Below are positions 1 to 8,639 of a DNA stretch of 64,000 bases, one piece after another. The translations under genes and the position numbers were made by a program. Below the pieces are notes generated by a model, which saw only the letters and a list, made by a program, of their open reading frames with translations, made no database searches and was not told the origin of the DNA. Positions within the stretch are counted from its first letter, which is position 1; every line of letters begins with the position of its first letter. This DNA comes from Litoribrevibacter albus. Lineage in GTDB: Bacteria > Pseudomonadota > Gammaproteobacteria > Pseudomonadales > Litoribrevibacteraceae. The stretch covers positions 600,923 to 664,922 of the forward strand of contig NZ_BSNM01000003.1 in NCBI RefSeq assembly GCF_030159995.1. Reading direction: 5' to 3'.

Positions 1-815
1 TCGGTAGCTGCAAAGAACAAACATCAAGCACTGTCTATGGTAAAGCGCTAGCTGAAGCTGGCTATGTCGTGATTGCCTATGACGCCAGTTTTCAGGGCGA
101 ATCAGGTGGTACGCCTCGTTATATTGAAGACCCTAGTCAGCGAGTGGAAGATATCAGTAGGGTGATTGATTATGCCGCAACCTTGCCTTATGTCGATGTC
201 GCTCGTATCGGTGGGCTGGGCATTTGTGGCGGTGGCGGTTATGTAATAAACGCTGCACTCACTGAAAAGCGCCTAAAAGCAGTGGTTGGTATTACTCCGG
301 TCAATGTTGGTCGTCTATTCCGTGAAGGCTTTAGTGAATTTAACCCTATTGAAGCACTGGAAGGTATGGCCGCACAGCGCACGCTTGAAGCACAAGGTGG
401 TGAATTACAGGTAAATGAATTATTGCCACCGAGTATTGAATTCGCGAAGGAAAATGGCTTGATCGAGCGAGACGTTTTTGAAGCGACGGATTACTACAAA
501 ACTGCTCGTGGTCAGACGGAAGGCGGAGCAACCAGAATGCTGTTCTCTCATGCTCAGAAAACTCTGAGTTGGGATGCCTTTGCGTTCGCCGAAACGTTGA
601 TGACGCAACCTGTAATGGCCGTTGTTGGACAAAAAGTTGGTGCATTTGGAGCATATCGAGATGGTCTGGATATATACGGGAAGTCGGTTGCATCGAAAGA
701 TCGTCAATTAGTTGAATTACAAGACTGGTCTCACTATGACCTCTATGACAATCCAACGGCTGTTGGTTTGGCAATGGAAAAGATTATTCCCTTCCTAGCT
801 CAACACATGAGCTAA
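1..815 (+). CDS. alpha/beta hydrolase, dienelactone hydrolase-like (5' end cut by window)
   Basis: The frame is open from position 3, so the gene begins before the window; the GTG at 69 is internal. About 270 residues are visible. The nucleophile elbow reads GICGGGG, with Cys in the place usually held by Ser, as in dienelactone hydrolases. A candidate catalytic His lies in DWSHYDLYD near the C-terminus. The family hydrolyses esters, lactones or thioesters in the cytoplasm, but the substrate cannot be told. The next two genes (flavodoxin, AraC) lie on the same strand and may belong to the same transcription unit. The family is fairly certain; the function is not. Confidence 0.8.
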   Translation, partial: GSCKEQTSSTVYGKALAEAGYVVIAYDASFQGESGGTPRYIEDPSQRVEDISRVIDYAATLPYVDVARIGGLGICGGGGYVINAALTEKRLKAVVGITPVNVGRLFREGFSEFNPIEALEGMAAQRTLEAQGGELQVNELLPPSIEFAKENGLIERDVFEATDYYKTARGQTEGGATRMLFSHAQKTLSWDAFAFAETLMTQPVMAVVGQKVGAFGAYRDGLDIYGKSVASKDRQLVELQDWSHYDLYDNPTAVGLAMEKIIPFLAQHMS

Positions 816-893
816 GTTAAATGGCGCTTGATTTGTGCGAGCGCCGTATTTTAACCACCGTTGTAGTACATCTATCTGGAAGGAAAACGTAGC

Positions 894-1505
894 ATGAAAT
901 GGCTATATTTGGTTTTGAGTGTCGTTATCCTTGGTGCGTTCGCTTTAGCCTTTTTAGTCACGCGTATAGAAAACGCCCAAAGTTTAGCTAACAAACAGCT
1001 TTTGCTTTATGAGCCAATGAACCAAGCAACTGATTCAACGACTGCGGTGGTTGTTTTCTCTCGGTCAGGTAATACCGGTGTCCTGGCTGATCATATTGCA
1101 AATAAAACGAGTGGCGATCTTTATGAAATAACGGCTGACACGTACCAATTGGGAATCCCAGGCTGGATCAGTGCGCTGAAAGACGCACGTAGTAATGTCG
1201 CTGATATCACGCCTTCACAGATTGATCTTTCGCAATATAAGACCGTCTATTTGGGTTCGCCGATTTGGTTGTATAGTCCAGCGCCACCGATTTGGCAGTT
1301 TGTTAAAGATAATGATTTAACGGGTAAACACGTGGTGTTGGTTAATAGTTTTAACAGTAAGTTCGAACAAAGTTTTATTGATGATTTTGCTGAGCTGGTT
1401 AAGGCTCAAGGTGCTGTTTCTTTTACGCATAAATATGTAAAACGTGGTCGAATGGGAAATCAGCTGACAACAGCTCAGATGCTAGAAAAGTACGATCAGC
1501 AGTGA
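894..1505 (+). CDS. membrane-anchored flavodoxin family protein
   Basis: 203 residues. The first ~20 residues form one hydrophobic segment (a membrane anchor or uncleaved signal). The phosphate-binding loop follows at about residue 55, FSRSGNTGVLA, which is the FMN phosphate-binding T/S-x-T/S-G-x-T type of flavodoxins. The segment YLGSPIWLYSPAPPIW matches the second FMN-contacting loop. Such proteins bind FMN and pass electrons or reduce quinones; no partner is visible nearby. An SD-like GGAAGG precedes the ATG. It sits 78 bp after the hydrolase and 36 bp before the AraC regulator, so the three may be co-transcribed. Confidence 0.85.
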   Translation: MKWLYLVLSVVILGAFALAFLVTRIENAQSLANKQLLLYEPMNQATDSTTAVVVFSRSGNTGVLADHIANKTSGDLYEITADTYQLGIPGWISALKDARSNVADITPSQIDLSQYKTVYLGSPIWLYSPAPPIWQFVKDNDLTGKHVVLVNSFNSKFEQSFIDDFAELVKAQGAVSFTHKYVKRGRMGNQLTTAQMLEKYDQQ

Positions 1506-1541
1506 TTACCGCCACGGTTTGGAATAGAAGAGTAACATTGT

Positions 1542-2441
1542 ATGTTAACAACAAATGCAAATAGTCAGATCCAGGCATTAGCCAATACAGTATTTGCCTA
1601 CAGTAAAAGAGAAGGGGATCACAACACCGGTATTTCTGGGTTAACCGCTCATATCAGAAACGCACCTACTGAACCTTTGCATTGTATTTATACGCTCAGT
1701 TTGGCCATGGTATTACAAGGCGGTAAACAGCTTTCGATTCATAACGAACAATTGCCTTGCGTAGCTGGTCAGTCAATGTTGACTACGTTTGACTTGCCGG
1801 TTGTTTCGCATGTCACTGAAGCAAGTAGGCATCACCCGTTCATTGCCTTGGTATTGAAGCTGGATTATTCATTGATAATGCAGGTATGTGCCGAGCTTAA
1901 TTTATCGAAACCGTCTCGTGATATGAGGTATCAACCGATATCAATTCATGAGTTTGACATGGAATTATGTGATGCGATGAGTCGACTGTTTCGACTTCAA
2001 CAACAAGAAAAGTTTCTACCTAGCTTGGCACCGTTGATCGAGAAAGAAATCATTATCCGCCTGATGGATAGCCCTCATGGCATGCACTTACGCCATTTGG
2101 CGTCTGCAGGCTCGCCGAGCAGTCAAATTTTAAAAGTTGTGGCTTGGCTGAAACAGAATTTCACCCAGTCAATTGGTATCGAAACTTTGGCTGAGCAAAC
2201 GCACATGAGCTCTTCTACGTTCCGCCAGCACTTCAAGGCCTTAACGGGGGCTAGCCCGTTACAGTACCTGAAGACATTACGCCTTCAGGAAGCCAGGGAT
2301 CAAATGTTGATGAATGGTTTGGATGCGAGCCAGGCCAGTAGTTTTGTTGGCTATGAAAGTGCGTCGCAATTTAGTCGTGAATACAGTCGTTTATTTGGTT
2401 TACCGCCGCAAAAGGACATACAACGATTGCGGCAGTTTTAA
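1542..2441 (+). CDS. AraC family transcriptional regulator with AraC_N domain
   Basis: 299 residues. The N-terminal ~190 residues look like the AraC_N ligand or oligomerisation domain (note QLPCVAGQSMLTTFDLPV). The C-terminal ~100 residues carry the two AraC helix-turn-helices: IGIETLAEQTHMSSSTF with HFKALTGASPLQYLK, then ARDQMLMN followed by SSFVGYESASQFSREY. Members of this type often sit beside alcohol or aldehyde oxidoreductases and regulate them, so the hydrolase, flavodoxin or alcohol dehydrogenase are possible targets (inference). It converges on the small membrane protein gene at 2464, leaving only 22 bp between stop codons. Confidence 0.9.
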   Translation: MLTTNANSQIQALANTVFAYSKREGDHNTGISGLTAHIRNAPTEPLHCIYTLSLAMVLQGGKQLSIHNEQLPCVAGQSMLTTFDLPVVSHVTEASRHHPFIALVLKLDYSLIMQVCAELNLSKPSRDMRYQPISIHEFDMELCDAMSRLFRLQQQEKFLPSLAPLIEKEIIIRLMDSPHGMHLRHLASAGSPSSQILKVVAWLKQNFTQSIGIETLAEQTHMSSSTFRQHFKALTGASPLQYLKTLRLQEARDQMLMNGLDASQASSFVGYESASQFSREYSRLFGLPPQKDIQRLRQF

Positions 2442-2463
2442 TGTAATGTTTGGATCGCTACGT

Positions 2464-2892
2464 TTAGAGAATCAAAAGCGCTGATCCAGCCAAATTCAAC
2501 GCCATCGTGACAAAGTCCGTCACAAAGATGAACAGCATTGGCATTTTGAACACCTGCCAGACACCACCGCCTTTTCGGTTTTCTAGCGCCACCGGGACGT
2601 TGAAAATGAACTGGGAGCCATGAGCAATGCCGAAGATGAAGAGTAGGAAAGCTCTTTGAGCATCGCTCGGGAAAAGATCCAGATTCAACAACAGCATGAT
2701 GTTGCAGAGGGCAAAGGCGAAGTTCATCCCACCCAAAAATCGACCGGATTCAGCCAAAACATCGAATAAATGATGATTTCGCTGATCTCGTGGTGTCACC
2801 ACTTTTGCAAAATTACGGTGTTTGATGGAGAAGGTGTAGAAGGCCATCGTAAACCAGATGGCATTGATTACAAGTAAGCCGGTAAACATCAT
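2464..2892 (-). CDS. small integral membrane protein, unknown function
   Basis: 142 residues and strongly hydrophobic, with about four predicted membrane segments: residues ~3-23, ~52-72, ~80-100 and ~118-140. A basic, hydrophilic loop (TPRDQRNHHLF) follows the first helix. I do not recognise the family. It is the last gene of a leftward run with the alcohol dehydrogenase and tautomerase, 92 bp downstream of the dehydrogenase stop. That spacer holds a 15-bp tandem repeat. It may be a DoxX- or DUF-type inner-membrane protein, but this is a guess. Confidence 0.7.
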   Translation of the reverse strand: MMFTGLLVINAIWFTMAFYTFSIKHRNFAKVVTPRDQRNHHLFDVLAESGRFLGGMNFAFALCNIMLLLNLDLFPSDAQRAFLLFIFGIAHGSQFIFNVPVALENRKGGGVWQVFKMPMLFIFVTDFVTMALNLAGSALLIL

Positions 2893-2948
2893 ATTTCACC
2901 TCGTCGAGTTGTCTGTCAGTTAATTGTCTTGTTTTTATTTGTGATTTC

Positions 2949-2993
2949 TTTGTCTTAGTACTTTTTGAATGAGCGCTTTTTGTATTAGCGCTT
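2949..2993. repeat. three 15-bp tandem units containing the alcohol dehydrogenase stop codon
   Basis: Units at 2949-2963, 2964-2978 and 2979-2993 (plus strand TTTGTCTTAGTACTT, TTTGAATGAGCGCTT, TTTGTATTAGCGCTT). The last unit includes the final Lys-Arg codons and stop of the dehydrogenase gene (complement). The first two units lie in the 3' spacer. Confidence 0.8.
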
Positions 2994-3986
2994 TAGGACA
3001 ATGCGATAACGGGCATCACCGCTTTCCAGCCGTTTCATCGCCTCATTGACTTGATCAAAGCGAAACTCCTCGATGATAGGTTTGATCTTATGCCGACCCG
3101 CAAAGTCGAGCATGGTTGCGATGGTAGAAGGGCTGCCAACTGGGGAGCTGGAAACTGAACGTTGCGCGCCCATTAATCCAAAGACGCTGATGTCCAAAGG
3201 CTCTAACGTGGCCCCCACGAAATGAAGACGGCCTTTGGGCGCCAAGGTGTTCACGTAACGATTCCAATCAAGCTTTACGTCTACCGTAGAGATAATCAGA
3301 TCAAACTGATTTTTCGCAGCAGAGATGGCGTTCTTATCTCGGGAGTTGATGACCGAATGAGCGCCTAATTCCAGTGCTTCTTTTGTCTTCGCTTCCGACG
3401 ACGTAAAGGCGGTTACTTCACACCCCCAGGCATTTAAGAATTGAAGGGCGAGATGACCCAGCCCGCCGATACCAATCACCGCGACTTTGTCCGTCGGTTT
3501 AATATCGAATTGCACGAGTGGATTGAAAACGGTGATGCCAGCGCAGAAGAGTGGGCCGGCAATGGCTTTGTCGATATGGCTTGGTAAGGCGACGACACTC
3601 GAAGCATCTGCGCGTACTTTGTCTGCAAAGCCGCCATGTCTTCCGATAATTGTGCCTTGTGCGTCAGAACAAAGATTGTGATCCCCGGTATTGCAGCTCC
3701 GGCAGTCGTGACAATAATCCGAGTGCCAGCCTAAGCCAACCCAATCGCCTTCGGCAAACTGGGACACTTGACTGCCTACGGCTGAAATCGTCCCAATCAC
3801 TTCATGACCGGGAACAAAAGGGTAGCTGGTCATACCCCATTCGTTATTCAGCATACTGAGGTCACTGTGGCAGATGCCGCAGTATTCGACGTTAATCTCA
3901 ATCTCGGATGCTTTGAGCGCTCCGGGATCGAATTCAAACGGTTGGCGTTCGCCTTTGGGTTCGAAGGCTGCGAATGCGCGGATCAT
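2985..3986 (-). CDS. zinc-dependent alcohol dehydrogenase (MDR superfamily, cinnamyl-alcohol dehydrogenase-like)
   Basis: 333 residues, the usual length. Catalytic zinc ligands are in CGICHSDLSML (Cys, Asp) and PGHEVIG. The structural zinc site is the Cys cluster CHDCRSCNTGDHNLC at ~95-110. The Rossmann motif GIGGLGHLALQF lies near residue 172 and binds NAD(P)H. It reversibly oxidises primary alcohols or reduces aldehydes; NADP is likely for this subfamily but cannot be proven here. The start follows GGGGAA, and the gene begins 2 bp after the tautomerase stop, so the two are co-transcribed. Confidence 0.93.
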   Translation of the reverse strand: MIRAFAAFEPKGERQPFEFDPGALKASEIEINVEYCGICHSDLSMLNNEWGMTSYPFVPGHEVIGTISAVGSQVSQFAEGDWVGLGWHSDYCHDCRSCNTGDHNLCSDAQGTIIGRHGGFADKVRADASSVVALPSHIDKAIAGPLFCAGITVFNPLVQFDIKPTDKVAVIGIGGLGHLALQFLNAWGCEVTAFTSSEAKTKEALELGAHSVINSRDKNAISAAKNQFDLIISTVDVKLDWNRYVNTLAPKGRLHFVGATLEPLDISVFGLMGAQRSVSSSPVGSPSTIATMLDFAGRHKIKPIIEEFRFDQVNEAMKRLESGDARYRIVLKR

Positions 3987-3988
3987 GG

Positions 3989-4213
3989 TTATTCCCCACT
4001 TTTCCGTTGCATGCTTTTGAGCATCTTGGCGGTAATCTGATTGCCGCCGATGGCGAAGTTACCTTCGGGAGATTCATTCAAAATCACCCAAGCATTGGCT
4101 TTGATCTTGTCACCAAGTACATCGCCAACGGCATTGGTTAATGCCTGGATGAGTTGCTCTTTTTGATCTTCAGTTAATGCATTTTCAACACTGTAGTAAG
4201 TAATCACTGGCAT
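3989..4213 (-). CDS. tautomerase family protein (4-oxalocrotonate tautomerase-like)
   Basis: 74 residues beginning Met-Pro (MPVITYYS). Pro2 becomes the N-terminal catalytic base after Met removal, which defines the family. TEDQKEQLIQALTNAV is the typical first helix and AWVILNESPEGNFAIGG the central strand region. It would interconvert keto and enol forms of small carbonyl compounds. Placed directly before the alcohol dehydrogenase and after the TetR gene (32 bp), it looks like the first enzyme gene of a TetR-controlled operon. AGAGGA precedes the ATG. Confidence 0.85.
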   Translation of the reverse strand: MPVITYYSVENALTEDQKEQLIQALTNAVGDVLGDKIKANAWVILNESPEGNFAIGGNQITAKMLKSMQRKSGE

Positions 4214-4245
4214 AATTAGTCCTCTTTTGGGGTTGAAGCGTTTGT

Positions 4246-4845
4246 TTAGGTAATGGAAATACCATTAAGAATTCGGTTTACGGTTCGCCAGTAAAGCGCT
4301 CTAACTTCGTCTTCAGAACGCGGTAGCAGACCGCCAATGTAGAGTGAGAAAAAGCCGGTAAATGAAGCGAGTAATAGCACCGATACTTCACCTGGGTGAT
4401 CCTCTTTGAAGACACCTTCTTTGATGCATTCATGGATGCGAGCGCTGTAAAAATCGAAGGAGATCTTTGAGTCTTTTCTTAAATCGTCGTGATTTGCCAA
4501 CTCGTCTTTGGTGTCGGATTTTACAAAGATCAGCTCGAAATATTTCGGGTGATCTAAGACAAAGTTCAGAGCGTTTTCCAGGGTTTGGCGGAAACGCTTT
4601 TCAGCGGTATCTGCTTCGAGTGCTGGCATTAAATACTTTGTGTAGGTTCCAAAGCCCGTCTTAATTATCTGGTGGAACAAAGCCTCTTTGTTGCTGTAGT
4701 GACGATAAATCGCAGTCGCTGAAATCCCCACTTTCTGCGCAATGTTTCGCATGGACAGGCCTTTGTAGCCCACCTCCATGTATTGCTCTAGAGCGCGTTC
4801 CAAAATGATGTCTTTTGTACTGTTACTTGTCGATTCTGATGTCAT
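4246..4845 (-). CDS. TetR/AcrR family transcriptional regulator
   Basis: 199 residues. The N-terminal helix-turn-helix is clear: MRNIAQKVGISATAIYRHY at ~32-50, followed by NKEALFHQII. The rest is the variable helical ligand domain. A 20-bp perfect palindrome lies 24 bp upstream (4869-4888), so autoregulation and control of the following tautomerase-dehydrogenase genes is likely (inference). The gene leads the leftward transcription unit TetR-tautomerase-dehydrogenase. Confidence 0.92.
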   Translation of the reverse strand: MTSESTSNSTKDIILERALEQYMEVGYKGLSMRNIAQKVGISATAIYRHYSNKEALFHQIIKTGFGTYTKYLMPALEADTAEKRFRQTLENALNFVLDHPKYFELIFVKSDTKDELANHDDLRKDSKISFDFYSARIHECIKEGVFKEDHPGEVSVLLLASFTGFFSLYIGGLLPRSEDEVRALYWRTVNRILNGISIT

Positions 4846-4868
4846 GGGTAAGGTGCTGAATATTGATT

Positions 4869-4888
4869 AAGTTAACACATGTTAACTT
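4869..4888. promoter_or_regulatory. probable operator of the TetR regulator at 4246-4845
   Basis: Perfect inverted repeat AAGTTAACA-CA-TGTTAACTT directly upstream of the TetR start. Its size and position fit a TetR-family autoregulatory operator. I found no second copy in the window. Confidence 0.6.
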
Positions 4889-5118
4889 TTACGAAATTGG
4901 AATGTCAATGGAGTACTAATTAACCAATGTTTGAAGCTGTCCTTGAATGGCTTCTGGCTATAAACGTTTTAGAGAAGAGGAGACGGCGTGTAAGAAGGAA
5001 TAAAAGGGGTTAGTTTGATTGATAGAAAACCGACGCTTGGTTTGAACTGATAGATTTAAGCGCCGGCTTTCATATTGGATTTCTAACCTGGACGGTATGG
5101 TGTTTCTATACCCGCCTG

Positions 5119-6018
5119 TTAGTGTGCTTCTGACGTCGCCAGTTCTGTCGCAACCGCGTCAGAGTTCCAACCGATTAAGCCATCCAATTGATAGCCAGGG
5201 AACATAGTCTTCATCTTGCTGTTTAATGTGTTTTTGTCGTCTGTGGTCAAGCCTTTCGAAGCATGTCTATCACGAACCAGTGTTTGGAACGTATTGATAT
5301 AGCTAAGTTGATTGTTCAATTGCTTCAATGAGCCAGCTTTACCGTGACCTGGGTAAACAACTTTGGTATCCGCATATTCACGTAATACGTAAGCCAACTG
5401 GCCCATCCACTGATTCGAACGGCCTTCTGCTAACCAAGGGTGCATGTGAGGGTAGCTTAGGTCGCCTACAAACAGCTTTTGGCTTTGTGGTTGGAAGAAG
5501 ACTGTGATGCTGGATGCCTCACCTGCGCCCAACTCATCAACTACAAATTCGATACCATCAATGGTTACGTTTCCTTTCTCAGGCAGTACCTGATCCGGAA
5601 AGATAGTGGTGCTTGGGTAATCCTTTCCGTAAGTCGGTAACCAGAACTCTCGCTTTTTCTCGGTTGTTGCTTTGATTCCGTCGATTGTTGCCTGTGTCGC
5701 ATAAACAGGCAATTTGCCATAGCGCTTGGTAAGTGTTGTCAGACCATTGTAGTGATCCGGGTGAGGGTGGGTAATCATTACTGCACTTGGCTTCTTACCG
5801 GTTTTCTCAATAGCCGCGATCAGATTACTCGCTTCGCTATTTAGAAATTGGACGTCAATCAGAATCAGTCCTGATTCACCTTCCAGCCAAAACGTATTGG
5901 CGAAGAAACCTTTCTCGGAGGCCGTAAATGTGCCCACTGTTTGAGGGGCTTCAGCTGAAACAGCTGGGCCGGTTAAGCTTGCAAGAACGAGTGCTGAAGT
6001 TAATAGTTTTTTGATCAT
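5119..6018 (-). CDS. periplasmic metallo-beta-lactamase-fold hydrolase
   Basis: 299 residues with a signal peptide (cleavage near AVSA-EAPQ). The MBL signature THPHPDHYNG (HxHxDH) is at ~105-115. Further metal ligands are plausible in VGDLSYPHMHP and VYPGHGKAG. This makes it a secreted zinc hydrolase with an intact metal site; the substrate is unknown. A good SD (AAGGAG) precedes the ATG. It lies 154 bp after the HAD phosphatase gene on the same strand and may be part of the accessory metabolic block. It could be a lactonase, which would be notable beside the AfsA-like gene, but the sequence does not decide that. Confidence 0.85.
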   Translation of the reverse strand: MIKKLLTSALVLASLTGPAVSAEAPQTVGTFTASEKGFFANTFWLEGESGLILIDVQFLNSEASNLIAAIEKTGKKPSAVMITHPHPDHYNGLTTLTKRYGKLPVYATQATIDGIKATTEKKREFWLPTYGKDYPSTTIFPDQVLPEKGNVTIDGIEFVVDELGAGEASSITVFFQPQSQKLFVGDLSYPHMHPWLAEGRSNQWMGQLAYVLREYADTKVVYPGHGKAGSLKQLNNQLSYINTFQTLVRDRHASKGLTTDDKNTLNSKMKTMFPGYQLDGLIGWNSDAVATELATSEAH

Positions 6019-6172
6019 GACTTCACTCCTTATTTCTGTGAGTCGTTATTGTTTGTTTTGTATTTTTAGTTAATGGTGTTGCTTGTTGAACTATGGGTTT
6101 TATTAGTTGAGTTAAAGGCTCTTGTTAATCAGCCATTAACTCGTGTTACACGTTACATCTTGTATTTGCATG

Positions 6173-6889
6173 CTACATGTTGATGGCTGAAGACATCGTT
6201 GAGCGGTGTTCACCGTGTATTAGCCATTGACGTTCGAGCGCTAGCGCTTCCAGTTCTGCATTACCTGCTATCACATGGCCTCTACCAACTACTTCAAGCA
6301 TGGCGGAGTCAGAGATATGATCGCCCACAGCACAGCAGTCACTCAGAGACACTTCACGCGCTTCGCAATACTCCCGAATACGACTGGCTTTTCCTTCTCC
6401 GATACACGGCTGGCCTATGATGTCACCGGTGTAGTTGTCGCCATTTCGGACTAACTCGGTGGCGATGACTCCGGTAACCCCCAGTTGTTGTGCCAGAGGA
6501 GCCAATAGCTCTTTGAAGGAACCAGAGACAAGAAAGATCCGACTTCCTTGTTGTTGGTAATCTCGGAGCAAGTCCATGCCATCGGGTTGCCATAAGTCAT
6601 TGCCATATTCTGTTTGTGCCCATTCAAACCAGGCTTCACAGGCAGCTTCGACAAGCTCAACAGAACGTCCTTCGAAGCTTCGATAGTAAGCTCTGTTTAC
6701 TTCCTCTCTCGGAAGTGTCCGAGAGAGCAGTTCGAAGCTTTGCTTAAAGTCTTCAAAGCGGATGAAACCTTCTTCTGGCTCGAGGCCCTTGTCTTTCAAA
6801 AACTGGTAATAGAAAGACTGAAAGCTCAACATAGATTTCACAGTGATGAGGGTTTCATCTACGTCGAAAAAGCAAAGTTCTGGTGTCAT
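6173..6889 (-). CDS. HAD-IB family phosphatase (SerB-like)
   Basis: 238 residues from the ATG at 6889. That start is chosen because it gives the usual N-terminus with motif I FFDVDETLI, and because it overlaps the monooxygenase stop as ATGA. Motif II is LVSGSFKEL and motif III is VGDHISDSAML, all with key Asp, Ser and Asp residues. The family removes phosphate from small metabolites. Translational coupling to the FAD monooxygenase shows that they act in one pathway. Beside an AfsA-like protein, dephosphorylation of a butenolide-phosphate-type intermediate is an attractive guess, since GBL synthesis needs a phosphatase. A longer in-frame extension upstream lacks support. Confidence 0.88.
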   Translation of the reverse strand: MTPELCFFDVDETLITVKSMLSFQSFYYQFLKDKGLEPEEGFIRFEDFKQSFELLSRTLPREEVNRAYYRSFEGRSVELVEAACEAWFEWAQTEYGNDLWQPDGMDLLRDYQQQGSRIFLVSGSFKELLAPLAQQLGVTGVIATELVRNGDNYTGDIIGQPCIGEGKASRIREYCEAREVSLSDCCAVGDHISDSAMLEVVGRGHVIAGNAELEALALERQWLIHGEHRSTMSSAINM

Positions 6890-8568
6890 GCGGCGATCCT
6901 TGTAGCAGTGTTGATTTCGCTGTTTTGGAAGACACTTTTTAGATAAGTTTCTATGGTGTGGAAGTCTTTGATTCCCGCAGTGATTGCGACATGTCCGTCT
7001 GGACGAACAAGACACCAGAGTTGTTCTTTCTTACTTATCCAGCGTTTAAGCCCCAACGATTTAATGGCTAGGTTGGCTGCTTCTGCCAATGGCTGATTCA
7101 GGCTAATCAGATTGACTGGTAGTTGTTCACAGACACTGATGGCTTGCTCTATCCCATTGTTGTCCGGTAAAACTTGCCCTTGGTGGCTAACCAATAGAAG
7201 AGAGAATTCTGTTCCGTGAACCAAACTTGAGATGGCCTGTTCCGATCCGTCACTGGTTTTAACCTGGATATGGGGTAAGCGTTGTCCTGGAATCAGAGCG
7301 TTATGCTGTGAATTCCCGTTCAAAGGAGAGTCCAGGTAGCATTGCTTCAGACCGGAATACAACCAAGGTAGGGTATCCTGAACGCTCGCACGCTTCCCGT
7401 ACCAAGGCAAAAGGTGCGTTCGGGCAAAGCACAACCAAGGTGCGGTTCCTGTAATAAATGAAGTGGTTTTCGCGGTGACGTCCTGAACGCGTTGAGCAAC
7501 TTGTAAACGCTCGAATGCATAGCTTTCCACCAGGCTTCGGTCGGCATACCCTTTTAAGTGGTATGCCAGTTTCCAGGCCAAGTTGAAGACATCCTGAAAA
7601 CCAGTATTTAGACCTTGGCCGCCCAGAGGGCTGTATAGGTGCAGTGCATCGCCAAGCAGTGCCATGTTTCCTTTGATGGCACTCGATGCCATACGGTGGT
7701 AGAAGGGGGCACAGGTCAGCCATTGAGGGCTATGGACGGTAATTCCGCCAGGTCCTTTTTCATCTACGATGGCTTGAAGGTCTTCCAGTGCCACTTGACG
7801 GCGACCGCCCTGACCATCATCAATGAAATCGTTAGAGGTCTGACAAATCATTCGGTGCATGCCATCTGGTAGAGGCACCATGAGTAGATAACCTTTTCCG
7901 GAAAGGAAGAATTGAAGATCGTCTTTCTGAGGAGAATCCCAGTCGATCTTTACGTCACCCAGTAAGAAGGCTTTGTCGTATTCTCCGCCAGCAAAATCAA
8001 CGCCCATTTGTTCACGGACCAAGCTGTGTGTTCCATCACACCCTAATACCCAGTCATAAATGGTTTCTGTACGTTCTCCGTTCTGGCATAGCTGTACTTT
8101 GCAGCGTCCATCGTCCAGTGCGTCAATGCTTTCAAGCGCAACGCCCCAGTTTACATCGCCGCCAAATTCTTTAAGGCGTTTTAAGAGCAGTGCCTCAGTG
8201 GAGCATTGAGGTAATGCCAATACTTGTGAAAACTCGGATTCGACTTTGTCAAAATTGATAGACAGGACGGTTTTTCCACCGGAATTCAATCGAGCGACTT
8301 TATGGGCTTTACCGGCCTTGTTAAAGTCGTGTGATAGGTTCAACGTATTTGCCAATTCTAATGTGATAGCATGAATTCCAATGGCTTTGGAGAGCTCGGT
8401 TGGCCCATCATTCTGTTCAACAACATCACACTGGATGTCATGTTGTTTAAGACTTGCAGCCATAGCTAGCCCCACAGGACCAGCTCCAACCACGAGGACG
8501 CGTTTTTGTTCTGCCGAATCACCAGACAAGGTGGATGATGGTTTATTTACTGTGTTGTTCTTTTTCAT
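6886..8568 (-). CDS. FAD-dependent aromatic monooxygenase (PheA/TfdB family)
   Basis: 560 residues from the ATG at 8568, which has AAGGAA 6 bp before it; an in-frame TTG at 8607 is less likely. The class A flavin monooxygenase motifs are present: VVGAGPVGLAMA (FAD ADP), GCDGTHSLVRE (DG motif) and LLGDALHLYSPLGGQG (GD motif). The C-terminal ~150 residues fit the thioredoxin-like domain of phenol hydroxylase types. It should hydroxylate an aromatic or polyketide-like ring using NAD(P)H and O2. It overlaps the HAD gene by 4 bp and is divergent from a LysR gene, its probable regulator. Confidence 0.9.
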   Translation of the reverse strand: MKKNNTVNKPSSTLSGDSAEQKRVLVVGAGPVGLAMAASLKQHDIQCDVVEQNDGPTELSKAIGIHAITLELANTLNLSHDFNKAGKAHKVARLNSGGKTVLSINFDKVESEFSQVLALPQCSTEALLLKRLKEFGGDVNWGVALESIDALDDGRCKVQLCQNGERTETIYDWVLGCDGTHSLVREQMGVDFAGGEYDKAFLLGDVKIDWDSPQKDDLQFFLSGKGYLLMVPLPDGMHRMICQTSNDFIDDGQGGRRQVALEDLQAIVDEKGPGGITVHSPQWLTCAPFYHRMASSAIKGNMALLGDALHLYSPLGGQGLNTGFQDVFNLAWKLAYHLKGYADRSLVESYAFERLQVAQRVQDVTAKTTSFITGTAPWLCFARTHLLPWYGKRASVQDTLPWLYSGLKQCYLDSPLNGNSQHNALIPGQRLPHIQVKTSDGSEQAISSLVHGTEFSLLLVSHQGQVLPDNNGIEQAISVCEQLPVNLISLNQPLAEAANLAIKSLGLKRWISKKEQLWCLVRPDGHVAITAGIKDFHTIETYLKSVFQNSEINTATRIAA

Positions 8569-8598
8569 GGAAGATTCCTTTGCTTCGCAATGTTCTTT

Positions 8599-8623
8599 CT
8601 TAATCAAAACTGCTTTTAATAAG
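8599..8623. promoter_or_regulatory. possible LysR binding site between monooxygenase and LysR genes
   Basis: Imperfect dyad CTTAATCAAAA-CTG-CTTTTAATAAG (about 8 of 11 positions symmetric) in the 71-bp divergent spacer. Location is right for a LysR-type site. The symmetry is moderate, so confidence is low. Confidence 0.3.
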
Positions 8624-8639
8624 GTTCTATGTTTGTCAT

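Noticed and set aside
346..774. 142-residue minus-strand frame inside the first hydrolase gene
   Set aside because: It mirrors the hydrolase codons, has no SD and no recognisable domain.
6890..7015. 42-residue N-terminal extension of the HAD phosphatase
   Set aside because: The extension is the complement frame of the monooxygenase 3' end, is rich in Arg/His/Cys, and the ATGA-coupled start at 6889 gives the normal family N-terminus.
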